The notes beneath the pieces are model-generated. The model had not been told where the DNA came from, did no database searches, and was given only the letters and a program-made list of their open reading frames with translations. Positions 1-7,955 of a stretch of DNA of 64,000 nt are shown here, in pieces; the stretch's first letter is position 1; every line of letters begins with the position of its first letter. The stretch covers positions 124,001 to 188,000 of the forward strand of contig NZ_QJKM01000006.1 of NCBI RefSeq assembly GCF_003425685.1, in the 5' to 3' direction. A program made the translations under genes and the position numbers. Origin of the DNA: Rhizobium terrae. GTDB taxonomy: Bacteria; Pseudomonadota; Alphaproteobacteria; Rhizobiales; Rhizobiaceae.

Positions 1-265
1 CCTTTTTGAAGGCCGCAACCTCCGGCCCGTCGAGCGTGCACATGATCTCCGGGTTGATGTCCATGGAAAGGCCATGCAACGCGTATTCGGGAAAGACGAC
101 GAGATCCATGCCCGGCTGATTGCGCCGCGCCTTGCCGACAAGATCGACGATCACCTGCGTCTGCCTGGCAAGATCCGTCCTGGTTACGGTGACCGGCAGT
201 TGAAGCTGCACGAGACCGATGCCGACGCCGTGTTCGGATTTGTTGAGACCGCCAAGTCCGTTCAT
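1..265 (-). CDS. Nitrilase-superfamily amidase (formamidase/aliphatic amidase type), N-terminal part only
   Basis: Only about 88 N-terminal residues are inside the window; the gene runs off the left edge. The protein begins MNGLGGLNKSEHGVGIGLVQ, then has the stretch GMDLVVFPEYALHGLSMD, in which the Glu of FPEY is the first member of the Glu-Lys-Cys triad of the nitrilase superfamily. This N-terminus fits AmiF/AmiE amidases, which release ammonia from formamide or short aliphatic amides; which substrate cannot be told from this fragment. Start supported by AAGGAG seven bases upstream. It lies 13 bp downstream of two BMP-type permease genes on the same strand, so it probably belongs to that import operon and acts in the cytoplasm on the imported compound or a derivative. 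Confidence 0.8.
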   Translation of the reverse strand, partial: MNGLGGLNKSEHGVGIGLVQLQLPVTVTRTDLARQTQVIVDLVGKARRNQPGMDLVVFPEYALHGLSMDINPEIMCTLDGPEVAAFKK

Positions 266-278
266 CGGATTGCTCCTT

Positions 279-1202
279 TTATTTCGTCAATGAAAGCGCG
301 CCCGGTGCGCCGGCCAGCGAGCGGGTCGGCGAGGACGTCATGATCAGGATGATGAGGGTCAGCACGTAAGGGGCCGCGTAGAAGAGATAGTAGCCTTGCG
401 TGACCCCGACCGATTGCAGCGCCGGCCCGAGCGCGCCGGCGCCTCCGAAGAGAAGGGCGGCGAGGAAACAGCCGATCGGGTTCCAGCGGGCGAAGATGAC
501 CAGCGCCACGGCCATCAACCCCTGGCCGGAGGAAATGCCTTCGTTCCAGGAGCCCGGATAATAGAGTGAGAGATAGGCGCCGCCGATCGCTGCCAGCGAT
601 CCGCCGACCGCCGTTGCGAGCAGGCGGACGCGGTCGGGATTGATGCCCATGGCGCGCGCCGCATCGGTGCTGTCGCCGACGACGCGCAGGATGAGGCCGA
701 GGCGGGTATTCTTGAAGGCCCAGAACAGGAAGAGGGCGAGGGCCGCGCCGATGAAGAACAGGACGTTGATGTTGAGCGCCGCCTGGACCTGTGGAGTGCT
801 CGACCAGCCGCCCAGCGGAATGGACGGCAGTTTCGGCGCGACCGGCTGGATGAAGGGCTTGCCGAGGAAAAACGCCATGCCGAGGCCGAACTGCATCATG
901 GCGATGCCGATTGCGATGTCGTTGACCTTCGGGAACTTGCAGATCCAGCCGTGGATGAGGCCGAAGACGGCACCCGCCGCCATGGCGGCGAGCACGCCAA
1001 GCGTCGGCGAACCGGTCAGGACCGCGACGGCATAGGCCGTCATGGCGCCGAAGACGAGCGTGCCTTCCAGCCCGAGATTGATGCGGCCGGAGCGCTCGGT
1101 GATCGTCTCGCCGAGGCTCACGAAGATGAAAGGAGTGGAGACGCGGATGGCGCCCGCGAAGATCGCCAGCGGCACGCCCCAGAGGCCAATACCGTTTTCC
1201 AT
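279..1202 (-). CDS. ABC transporter permease, BMP/nucleoside-type importer (second permease)
   Basis: A 307-residue inner-membrane protein with about eight to nine hydrophobic segments. The stretches SLGETITERSGRINLGLEG near the N-terminus and ALVIFARWNPIGCFLAALLF near the C-terminus are typical of the smaller permease of BMP-family (purine nucleoside, YufQ/NupQ-like) ABC importers. The start has AAGGAA six bases upstream. It follows the other permease by only 2 bp, so the two are probably translated together and form the heterodimeric channel. The substrate is not shown by the sequence; BMP systems carry nucleosides and related compounds. No ATPase gene for this system is in the window. Confidence 0.88.
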   Translation of the reverse strand: MENGIGLWGVPLAIFAGAIRVSTPFIFVSLGETITERSGRINLGLEGTLVFGAMTAYAVAVLTGSPTLGVLAAMAAGAVFGLIHGWICKFPKVNDIAIGIAMMQFGLGMAFFLGKPFIQPVAPKLPSIPLGGWSSTPQVQAALNINVLFFIGAALALFLFWAFKNTRLGLILRVVGDSTDAARAMGINPDRVRLLATAVGGSLAAIGGAYLSLYYPGSWNEGISSGQGLMAVALVIFARWNPIGCFLAALLFGGAGALGPALQSVGVTQGYYLFYAAPYVLTLIILIMTSSPTRSLAGAPGALSLTK

Positions 1203-1204
1203 CG

Positions 1205-2332
1205 TCAGTTCCTTTTCCAGAGGTCGGGATTGAAGATCTTGAAGCGGCCGTAAAAAGTCTCGCAGAAGAGGATGACGATGAAGAGCGTGCCCTGCAGCAC
1301 CAGCACCGTCGCATCGGGAAGACCCATGCGCCGCTGGATGAGGCCGCCCGACGCATCGATGCCGCCGAGCAGCACGGCGACCGGGATGATCGCCAGCGGA
1401 TTGTGCCGCGCCAGGAAGGCGACGAGGATACCGGTATAGCCGTATCCGGCGGCGAGCGAGGCGTTGGCGCTGCCCTGCACGGCCGCCACCTCGATCATGC
1501 CGGCAAGACCTGCGAAACCGCCGGCTATCGCCGTAAAGCCGACGATCAGCCTGCCGACCGGCAGTCCCTGGATCTGCGCGGCACGGACATTGCCGCCGGC
1601 GATGCGGGCTGCGAAACCGTAGCTCGTCACTTCGATCAGAACCCAGGAGACGATGCAGGCGATGACGCCGATGACGAGACCCCAATGCACGTCCATTCCC
1701 GGGATGTCGCCCATCATGTAGTCCGCCGGCAGCGGCTTGGTGGACGGCTTGTTGAGACTTGCCGGATCACGCAACGGCCCTTCGACGAACTGGTTCATCA
1801 GGGCGATCGCGATATAGGCGAGCAGCAGCGAGGAGATGGTTTCGTTGACGCCGCGATAGTGGCGGAGAAAACCGGCAAGGCCGATCCAGAGGCCGCCGAT
1901 CACCATGGCGGCGATCCCCATGAAGACGAAAAGCACGATCGGCGCCACGACGCCGACGAACGGCATGGCTGCCGCCGCCGCGGCAACGCCGCCCAGTACG
2001 ACTGCGCCTTCGCCGCCGATGATGACGAGGCCGAGGCGGGCGGGAAGGGCGACGCAGAGCGCCGTCAGCAACAGGGGAGCGGCGCGGGAAAGGCTGTTCT
2101 GGATCGAGAACCAGCTTCCGAACCCGCCGGTGTACATCAGCTGGAAGAGGGTGACCGGCGACTTGCCGATCACCAGGATGAAGATGGAGAAGAGGGCCAG
2201 GCCGATCAGGATCGCCACGAGCCCGATCGCCACGGGCTCGGCCCGCCGCGCAAGCCATTCGAGGAGGGGTCGGAGCGAGGCCCCGTTTCCCGCTGCTATG
2301 GATAGTCCGGGATCGTTCGCTTCAACCGTCAT
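1205..2332 (-). CDS. ABC transporter permease, BMP/nucleoside-type importer (first permease)
   Basis: A 375-residue membrane protein. A hydrophilic N-terminus of about 30 residues precedes some nine hydrophobic segments; the block GGEGAVVLGGVAAAAAAMPF and the block FRHYRGVNETISSLLLAYIA (with N-E-T-I) are characteristic of the larger permease in the BMP-family importers (YufP/NupP-like). Strong ribosome site AAGGGAAGAG just ahead of the ATG. It sits between the binding-protein gene (37 bp upstream) and the second permease (2 bp downstream), giving the order binding protein, permease, permease, amidase. Confidence 0.88.
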   Translation of the reverse strand: MTVEANDPGLSIAAGNGASLRPLLEWLARRAEPVAIGLVAILIGLALFSIFILVIGKSPVTLFQLMYTGGFGSWFSIQNSLSRAAPLLLTALCVALPARLGLVIIGGEGAVVLGGVAAAAAAMPFVGVVAPIVLFVFMGIAAMVIGGLWIGLAGFLRHYRGVNETISSLLLAYIAIALMNQFVEGPLRDPASLNKPSTKPLPADYMMGDIPGMDVHWGLVIGVIACIVSWVLIEVTSYGFAARIAGGNVRAAQIQGLPVGRLIVGFTAIAGGFAGLAGMIEVAAVQGSANASLAAGYGYTGILVAFLARHNPLAIIPVAVLLGGIDASGGLIQRRMGLPDATVLVLQGTLFIVILFCETFYGRFKIFNPDLWKRN

Positions 2333-2369
2333 GGCGCTCTTCCCTTCACGTTACGTCAGGCCCGCCGGG

Positions 2370-3509
2370 TCAGGAGGTCGATCCGACTACGCCTTCAACC
2401 AGATAGGCCATGCTTTCGAGATCGATCGCATCTTCCGCGTAGGCCTTGCCGGCGGTGATCACGACATTGCCCTTGTTGTCCTTCAAAGGTCCCTTGAAGA
2501 CGGAGAGCTTGCCGGCCATGGCTTCGGCGAGCGTCGCCTCGAACTTCTTGCGCGCCTCGGCGGATACGGCAGAACCGAGCGGGCTCATCTTGACGAAACC
2601 GTCCTTCAGGCCGCCGCGGACGAAATTGCCGAGTTTTTGGCCACCTTGGGCGGCTTTAATGAAGTTCGTATAGACATTTCCCCAGGCCCATTCAGCGCCG
2701 GTCAGGTACTTGTCCTTGGCGAGCGCGGACTGGTTGGCGTGGTAACCGCAGACGAAGGCGCCGCGTCCGGCAGCCGTCTCGGCGACCACCTTCGGGCTGT
2801 CCACATGGCAGGTCACGACATCGGCGCCCTGGTCGATCAGCGCGTTGGTGGCCTCCGCTTCCTTGACGGCAAGCGACCATTCGCCGGTGAAAATCACCTG
2901 GCAGGTGATGGCCGGATCGACGGAGCGGGCGCCGAGCAGGAAGGCGTTGATGTTCTGCAGCACCTGCGGGATCGGCTTGGCGGCGACGAAGCCGATCTTC
3001 TTGGTCTTGGAGGCATAACCGGCGGTGATGCCGTTCAGGTACTGACCCTGATGGATGTAACCGAAATAGGATCCGGTGTTCATCGGATGCTTGCCTTCGG
3101 TCCACAGGCCGCCGCAATGACGGAACTGCACCTTGGGATATTTGGCAGCCATGGCCAGCATGTGGGGATCGAAATAACCGAAGGAGGTCGGAAAGAGCAG
3201 GGTCGCGCCGTCGAGATTGATCATCGACTCCATCGTCTTCTGGACGTCGACGGTTTCCGGAACGTTTTCTTCCTCGACCAGCGTGATACCCGGCATCTTC
3301 TTGATGACGGCGGCGCCCTCGGCATGCGCCTGGTTGTAGCCGTAGTCGTCCTTCGGGCCGACATAGATGAAGCCGACGGTAAGAGCGGTCTGGGCCGCGG
3401 CGGGCGAGCCGATCAGGCCGGGAGCGACGCCGGCCAGCGCACCGGCGGCGGAGGCCTGGAGGAAGTTGCGGCGGTTCATGGTGCGATTCGGGGAAAGGAG
3501 TTTGGTCAT
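2370..3509 (-). CDS. BMP-family ABC transporter substrate-binding protein, Tat-exported
   Basis: A 379-residue periplasmic binding protein of the basic membrane protein (PnrA-like) family. Residues 10-40 form a twin-arginine signal (NRRNFLQ followed by an alanine-rich segment ending SPAAA-Q). The mature part starts LTVGFIYVGPKDDYGYNQAH, the usual BMP opening, and carries GADVVTCHVDSPKVVAETA further on. It should capture the substrate, a nucleoside or related amide, in the periplasm and deliver it to the two permeases downstream. Start at this ATG rather than the internal MNRRNF is favoured by AAGGAG seven bases upstream. First gene of the importer operon; its promoter must be in the 307-bp gap shared with the divergent GntR gene. 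Confidence 0.9.
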   Translation of the reverse strand: MTKLLSPNRTMNRRNFLQASAAGALAGVAPGLIGSPAAAQTALTVGFIYVGPKDDYGYNQAHAEGAAVIKKMPGITLVEEENVPETVDVQKTMESMINLDGATLLFPTSFGYFDPHMLAMAAKYPKVQFRHCGGLWTEGKHPMNTGSYFGYIHQGQYLNGITAGYASKTKKIGFVAAKPIPQVLQNINAFLLGARSVDPAITCQVIFTGEWSLAVKEAEATNALIDQGADVVTCHVDSPKVVAETAAGRGAFVCGYHANQSALAKDKYLTGAEWAWGNVYTNFIKAAQGGQKLGNFVRGGLKDGFVKMSPLGSAVSAEARKKFEATLAEAMAGKLSVFKGPLKDNKGNVVITAGKAYAEDAIDLESMAYLVEGVVGSTS

Positions 3510-3816
3510 CGGAATGCTCCTTGCGGCACATGGCCGGTTACGACGGGTACATCAAAAGTGCATGCAATGCGCATGCCAGAATTCAACCCATTGTTTTTAC
3601 TTGTTAGTTTTTACCGCGAGAATATGCCGCATAAAAAGTGCATGCAGATTGATCGTCTTTCTGATTAAGGAATAATCAATATGTATTATTTGTTCATCTC
3701 GAAGAGAGGGTCGGCAATACGGCAATTGCCGGTTCTTCTCCAACAACCTGGAAAGCAAAAATTTACCAATATCTTGGCGGCCGGATTTGACTTATTGAAT
3801 CCCGACCTGCATCTGT
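3510..3816. promoter_or_regulatory. Divergent promoter region with repeated TGCATGCA operator-like motifs
   Basis: This 307-bp AT-richer gap separates the BMP importer operon (leftward) from the GntR gene (rightward). It holds a 13-bp exact direct repeat AAAAGTGCATGCA at 3554-3566 and 3634-3646, 80 bp apart, each containing the palindrome TGCATGCA. A third related palindrome, CTGCAT-ctgt-ATGCAG at 3807-3822, overlaps the proposed GntR start. Such shared half-sites flanking a GntR gene suggest autoregulation and control of the importer. No gene is seen in the gap. Confidence 0.5.
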
Positions 3817-4521
3817 ATGCAGAGTTCGAACAAGCAGATTGGTATCGTGAAGCAGGTCAAGCGCAGAGAGGTCATTCGTACCGGAACCACCGTCGAACAG
3901 ATGGTCAGGGCGATCGCCGACATGATCGTCACCGGCGCGATTCTGCCGGGGGAGAAGCTCGACGAAATCTCGCTCGCTTCCCGTTTCGAGGTCTCCAGAA
4001 CGCCGGTGCGCGAGGCGCTCCGGGAACTCGGCGCGATGGGGCTTGTGGGTCGCGAACCAAACCGCAGTGCCATCGTCACCAATGTGACCGGCAGCTATCT
4101 CCATTCGATGTTCGAGGCTATGGCCGAGCTGGAGGGCATCTGTGCGCGGTTATCTGCCGAACGCATGACCGTGGACGAACGGCGGGCGCTGGAACTCGAA
4201 CATCGCGGTTCGATGAGGCTGGTGCATGCCGGAGCGGAAGAGGAGTATTCCGCCCACAACACCGAATTTCACACCCGGCTCTATCGCGGCGCCCATAACG
4301 ACCATGTCCTCGAAATGGTGATGCAGACCCGGGCCAGGCTCGCGCCTTTCCGGCGGGCCCAGTTCCGCCTGCCGGGCCGACTTGCGAAATCCTATCAGGA
4401 GCACGATGTGATCGTTACGGCGATCGTCCGGGCGGACGGTCAGGCAGCCGGGCAGGCGGCCTATGCACATGTGGAGATCGTCAGCGATGCGAGTGCGGTC
4501 TTCGCGACGCCGGGAGAGTGA
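3817..4521 (+). CDS. GntR-family transcriptional regulator (FadR/FCD subgroup)
   Basis: A 234-residue cytoplasmic DNA-binding protein. Residues about 25-90 form the GntR winged helix: ILPGEKLDEISLASRFEVSR followed by TPVREALRELGAMGLV, the signature of the family. The C-terminal half is an all-helical FCD effector domain with the expected acidic and histidine residues (AHNTEFHTRLYRGAHNDHV; later AYAHVEIV) that usually bind metal and a carboxylate ligand. It is divergent from the BMP importer and so the likely local regulator. The first ATG lies inside a 16-bp palindrome and has no clear ribosome site, so translation might begin at the GTG at 3847; the domain content is the same. Confidence 0.88.
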   Translation: MQSSNKQIGIVKQVKRREVIRTGTTVEQMVRAIADMIVTGAILPGEKLDEISLASRFEVSRTPVREALRELGAMGLVGREPNRSAIVTNVTGSYLHSMFEAMAELEGICARLSAERMTVDERRALELEHRGSMRLVHAGAEEEYSAHNTEFHTRLYRGAHNDHVLEMVMQTRARLAPFRRAQFRLPGRLAKSYQEHDVIVTAIVRADGQAAGQAAYAHVEIVSDASAVFATPGE

Positions 4522-5214
4522 AGAGCGTTCAGGCGGAGCCTGCGATTGATCCAGTGTGTCGATTGCAGTGATGAGTGCCTTGAGCCCAAGCGAAAGGCCG
4601 AGCGGTCAGGCTGCAGAAGTCCGAGCAAGCATGTTCGGCCGCACGGGCACGGGCCTCTGCGGTTGGCTGGCATGATCCATTCTTCCCTTGAAGAGGGAAT
4701 GGGGCAGGCGGGGTATTTCAAGGTATGGTGTATTCAGGCTTTCCGCCTGCCCCGACCGTTTCGGCGATCTTCGGAGGATTTCCCAGCCCTCGTCGTCCGC
4801 CTCTGCGACCATCATCGGAAACCGAGCGTTTGCAAGCCCGTAGATGCGACCGGTTCGCGAACCCGGTTTTCCCATCCGATGACGGGAGGATTGTGCGGTC
4901 TTTCCGAGTTGCGGGGATGGATGGGGAAGAGGGAAATTACTAAGTAATTGAATAATCTGAGAGGAATCTTTTGAGGGTGTCGAAAACGTCCCCGACTCGC
5001 GGGCGTGGTCCAACCTTCCCTCCGTCATCCCTGTGCTTGTCACAGGGGTCCAGTCAGCCCAAGTCATTGTTCTTGAACTGAAAAGATCCCTTCGCCGCGC
5101 AGACGCGCGTCGGCTGGATTCCTGTGACAAGCACAGGAATGACGGAAGAGAGAGGAGCGTTCTCATCGTCGGAACCGTACGGAGCCGACAGGTCCGACAG
5201 AACCAGAGGTGCCG
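4522..5214. other. 693-bp intergenic stretch without a supported gene; several stem-loops
   Basis: Open frames here lack ribosome sites and family motifs and I do not call any. The stretch has an 11-bp inverted repeat GGGGCAGGCGG (4701-4711) with its complement at 4743-4753, a short hairpin TTCCC-ttgaaga-GGGAA near 4684, an AT-rich patch around 4940-4975, and the palindromic intergenic element listed separately at 5022-5145. It separates the convergent ends of the GntR gene and the M81 peptidase gene. Confidence 0.6.
5022..5145. repeat. Palindromic intergenic element, copy A
   Basis: Two 32-bp arms (5022-5053 and 5114-5145) are inverted copies of each other with 29 of 32 positions matching, separated by 60 bp. 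Each arm itself folds: CCTGTG-cttgt-CACAGG. The outer ends read CCGTCAT and ATGACGG. Two further elements with the same end sequence and arm length occur at 31236-31321 and 48035-48120. The organisation is like the mosaic intergenic repeats reported from rhizobia. Confidence 0.75.
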
Positions 5215-6663
5215 TCACTTGGACCGCGCCGACAGAAACACCTGCGGCTCATATGCAAAGCCCTTGTCGAACGGATAGATCGGCCGCTTGCGGCGCACGT
5301 TGCCGATGCGTTCGACGAACTGGTCGACCACGCCGGTCGACAGGGCCATCAGGTTCGGGTTGGCGATCGGCGCGAGTTCCGGCGAAAGGTAGCCGGATTT
5401 CACGACGATGATTTTTGCGCCATGCGGATCGAGGCCGAGCCGGGTGAAGTCGACGATGTTGTGGTAGGGCCGGCGTTTTGCCGACAGGACGAGTTCGATA
5501 CCGCCGATCGCGACCACGGCCTGACGGTCGGCGAGGTCGGTCGTTTCGTGCAGGAACTTGACCTTCGCCTTGACCCTGATCGGCTTGCTGTTGATCGAAT
5601 CCAGCCAGGCGCCGATCGAGAGGTCCAGTTCCGCGCCGACGCCGGCGGCATAACAGGCCTCCGCCGCAGGCTTGTCGGCGATGCCGGCGAAGACGACACC
5701 GGTGGCATTCTTGGCAATCAGGGCGGCGAGGACCTCGGCGCGGTCGCCGACACCGCCGCCGGTCGGGTTGTCGCCGGATTCGGCGAGCACGACGGGGGCG
5801 GTCTTCGAGGCGACCGCCTTGTCGACACACTCCTCGATCGAGCCCGTCTCGCAGCCGAACACGAAATCTTCTCGCGCATCCCAATAGGCCTTGGCGACAC
5901 GCTTTGCCTCGCGCTCCAGCACGGCGCGGTCGGTGCCGGTCAGGATCGCGGCGGCGGTGGCGCGCGGCTCGTCGGCCCAGACGTAACCGACCATCAGCGA
6001 GGCGTCCCAGACGCCGTCGATCGCGTCGATTTCCGGCATCATGGCGTAGAGGCTCTTTGCCGGTTCATCGACCGTCGAGGTGCGCTCGCCGGGCAGGACG
6101 ACCGGGATCGGCGCCCAGAGGAGGATCGGTTTGACGCCGGTCTTGAGGCTTTCGGTGAGCATCTTCACCGAGCGGCGCATCGTCTCCTCGACGTCGATAT
6201 GCGGCGCGGTGCGGTAGGTGGAATACATGTCGAGCGCGTCGATGATGCGCTGGCTGACATTGCCGTGCAGGTCGTAGCTGGCGGACACCGTGCAATCCGG
6301 CCCGACCAGTTCACGGGCAGCGGTGATCCAGTCGCCTTCGGCATCTTCCATGCCTTCGACATACATGGCGCCGTGCATGGCGAGGTAGAGGCCGTCGAGC
6401 GGCAGGAGCGGCTTCAGGCGCTCCAGGAATTCCGACTTGAACTTGTCGTAGGTGGCGCGGGCAACCGGGCCGCCGGCGATGGCGCGGGCATGGATGGTCG
6501 GCAGGAATTCCGCATCATAGTCCTTCAGGAAAGCGAAGTACGGCGCTGTGGTCAGTTCCTCGCCGCGCGTGACGCGAAAATCCTTCTCTTCGTTCAGGAC
6601 CGGATTGTAGGTGCTGCATTCGATATGGATGCCGCCGACAGCGATGCGCAAGGGCCTGGACAT
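5215..6663 (-). CDS. M81-family metallopeptidase (MlrC/DUF1485 type)
   Basis: A 482-residue cytoplasmic protein of the family named after MlrC, which cleaves linearised microcystin fragments. It opens RIAVGGIHIECSTYNP, then has the metal-site motifs LAMHGAMYVEGMEDAEGD (residues about 113-130) and SASYDLHGN (about 146-154), and ends in the C-terminal half PF07364 domain with ESGDNPTGGGVGDRAEV. Zinc dependence is family knowledge; the natural substrate of most members is unknown. The gene starts 13 bp after the ROK regulator on the same strand, so the two form an operon, divergent from a dipeptide-type importer. The context argues for a peptide or amide imported by that system. Confidence 0.88.
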   Translation of the reverse strand: MSRPLRIAVGGIHIECSTYNPVLNEEKDFRVTRGEELTTAPYFAFLKDYDAEFLPTIHARAIAGGPVARATYDKFKSEFLERLKPLLPLDGLYLAMHGAMYVEGMEDAEGDWITAARELVGPDCTVSASYDLHGNVSQRIIDALDMYSTYRTAPHIDVEETMRRSVKMLTESLKTGVKPILLWAPIPVVLPGERTSTVDEPAKSLYAMMPEIDAIDGVWDASLMVGYVWADEPRATAAAILTGTDRAVLEREAKRVAKAYWDAREDFVFGCETGSIEECVDKAVASKTAPVVLAESGDNPTGGGVGDRAEVLAALIAKNATGVVFAGIADKPAAEACYAAGVGAELDLSIGAWLDSINSKPIRVKAKVKFLHETTDLADRQAVVAIGGIELVLSAKRRPYHNIVDFTRLGLDPHGAKIIVVKSGYLSPELAPIANPNLMALSTGVVDQFVERIGNVRRKRPIYPFDKGFAYEPQVFLSARSK

Positions 6664-6676
6664 TGAGAGAGAAACC

Positions 6677-7819
6677 TCAGTTGGAGTTGGGACCGATCAG
6701 GAAATTATGGGCCGCGATGCTCGCGGCACCCCGCGCCCAGACATCGCCGTCGACGCGCTTGATGCGGATGGGCGTCTGGCCGGCGTAACGCGGCAGCACG
6801 TTGGTTTCGATCGCCTGGTTGACCACCGTGCCGAACAGGCCGTCGAACGAACCTTCGACATGGGTGATCAGGATCATGCCAGGGTCGTTCATCTGGATGA
6901 GGTTGGCGATTGCGAGCCCGAGTGCCGAACCGGCGCGGTGGAGGATGCGGATCGCCGCGGCATTGCCCGTAGAGGCTTCATGCTCGATATCGGAAAGCGA
7001 CGTGCACTCCAGGCCCTCGGCGCGCGAAACTTCCTTGATCGCCTTCATGGAGGAAACGGTATCGAGACAGCCGCGCTTGCCGCAGCGGCAGGGCGCGCCG
7101 CCGGGCTCGATGGTGCAATGGGCGATTTCGCCCGCGCCGCCATGATTGCCGCGATAAAGCTTGCCGTCGATGAAATGCGCGCAGCCGATGCCGTCGCCGA
7201 GCGAGACGACGCTGAAATTCTGGATTTCGCGGGCGCTGCCGAACAGTTTTTCGCTGACGGCGACCGCCTTCGCGTCGTTTTCGATGAAGGTGTCGATACC
7301 CGAACGTTCGCGGATGATCCTTGCCAGCGGCACGTCCTGCCAGTTCAAAAGCGTGGACTGGACGCAGTTCGACTGGGTTTCGTCGACGAAGCCGGACAGC
7401 GCGACGCCGATGCCGGAGAGCTTTTCCTTGGCATCCGGATGCGCCTTCAGCAGATCCGGCAGGCTTTCGGTGATCGCATCGGCGATGACGTTCGGATCGC
7501 GCGACAGCGGCATGGCGCGTCTGGCGATGATCCTGCCGTTCAAATCGCTGAGGATCATCGGCGCCGGGTCTTCGAGCAGCGAAATGCCGACGAAGAAGGC
7601 GCATTCCGGATGCAGGTCGAGGCGTACCGACGGGCGGCCCTGGCCGTAGACCGTCTCGGTCTCGTGCAGCACGCCGAGGTCGATCAGCTCGCGGGCGATG
7701 CCGCTCATCGCCGCTTTGCTCAGGCCCAGCATCTGCGCCATCTCGGTCCGGCTGAGCGGTCCGGATGTGCTGATGACGCGCACGAGCTGGCGCTGGGAGG
7801 AGGTGAGCAGAGCGTTCAA
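6677..7819 (-). CDS. ROK-family transcriptional repressor (NagC/XylR type), TTG start
   Basis: A 380-residue protein. Residues about 8-60 are a winged helix (GPLSRTEMAQMLGLSKAAMS), followed by the two-lobed ROK sugar-kinase fold with the zinc motif CRCGKRGCLDT and the sugar-site residues NHGGAGEIAH. ROK repressors release DNA on binding a sugar or sugar phosphate. The only usable start is TTG at 7819: a stop codon lies 13 codons upstream in frame and there is no ATG or GTG between. No good ribosome site precedes it, so expression is probably low. It is divergent from the dipeptide-type importer, with the inverted repeat GTTCA-gaaaa-TGAAC at 7860-7874 between them as a possible operator. Confidence 0.88.
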   Translation of the reverse strand: MNALLTSSQRQLVRVISTSGPLSRTEMAQMLGLSKAAMSGIARELIDLGVLHETETVYGQGRPSVRLDLHPECAFFVGISLLEDPAPMILSDLNGRIIARRAMPLSRDPNVIADAITESLPDLLKAHPDAKEKLSGIGVALSGFVDETQSNCVQSTLLNWQDVPLARIIRERSGIDTFIENDAKAVAVSEKLFGSAREIQNFSVVSLGDGIGCAHFIDGKLYRGNHGGAGEIAHCTIEPGGAPCRCGKRGCLDTVSSMKAIKEVSRAEGLECTSLSDIEHEASTGNAAAIRILHRAGSALGLAIANLIQMNDPGMILITHVEGSFDGLFGTVVNQAIETNVLPRYAGQTPIRIKRVDGDVWARGAASIAAHNFLIGPNSN

Positions 7820-7859
7820 GGCGGCTGTTTTTCTGTTTGTGAATGTGGCTTGACACTAA

Positions 7860-7874
7860 GTTCAGAAAATGAAC
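7860..7874. promoter_or_regulatory. Candidate ROK operator between the repressor and the importer
   Basis: GTTCA-gaaaa-TGAAC is a perfect 5-5-5 inverted repeat in the 136-bp divergent gap. ROK repressors such as NagC bind AT-rich inverted repeats of this general shape. Only one copy is visible, so this is a suggestion. Confidence 0.35.
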
Positions 7875-7955
7875 AAATCAACGCCAATAAATTATAAAAA
7901 TGATCTAAGGCGCTTCAAAGCGCTTTCACGTCAACAAAACCAAGGGTGAACAAAC

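Noticed and set aside
4546..5166. Open frames in the gap after the GntR gene
   Set aside because: No ribosome sites, no recognisable motif on either strand, and part of the stretch is a palindromic element.
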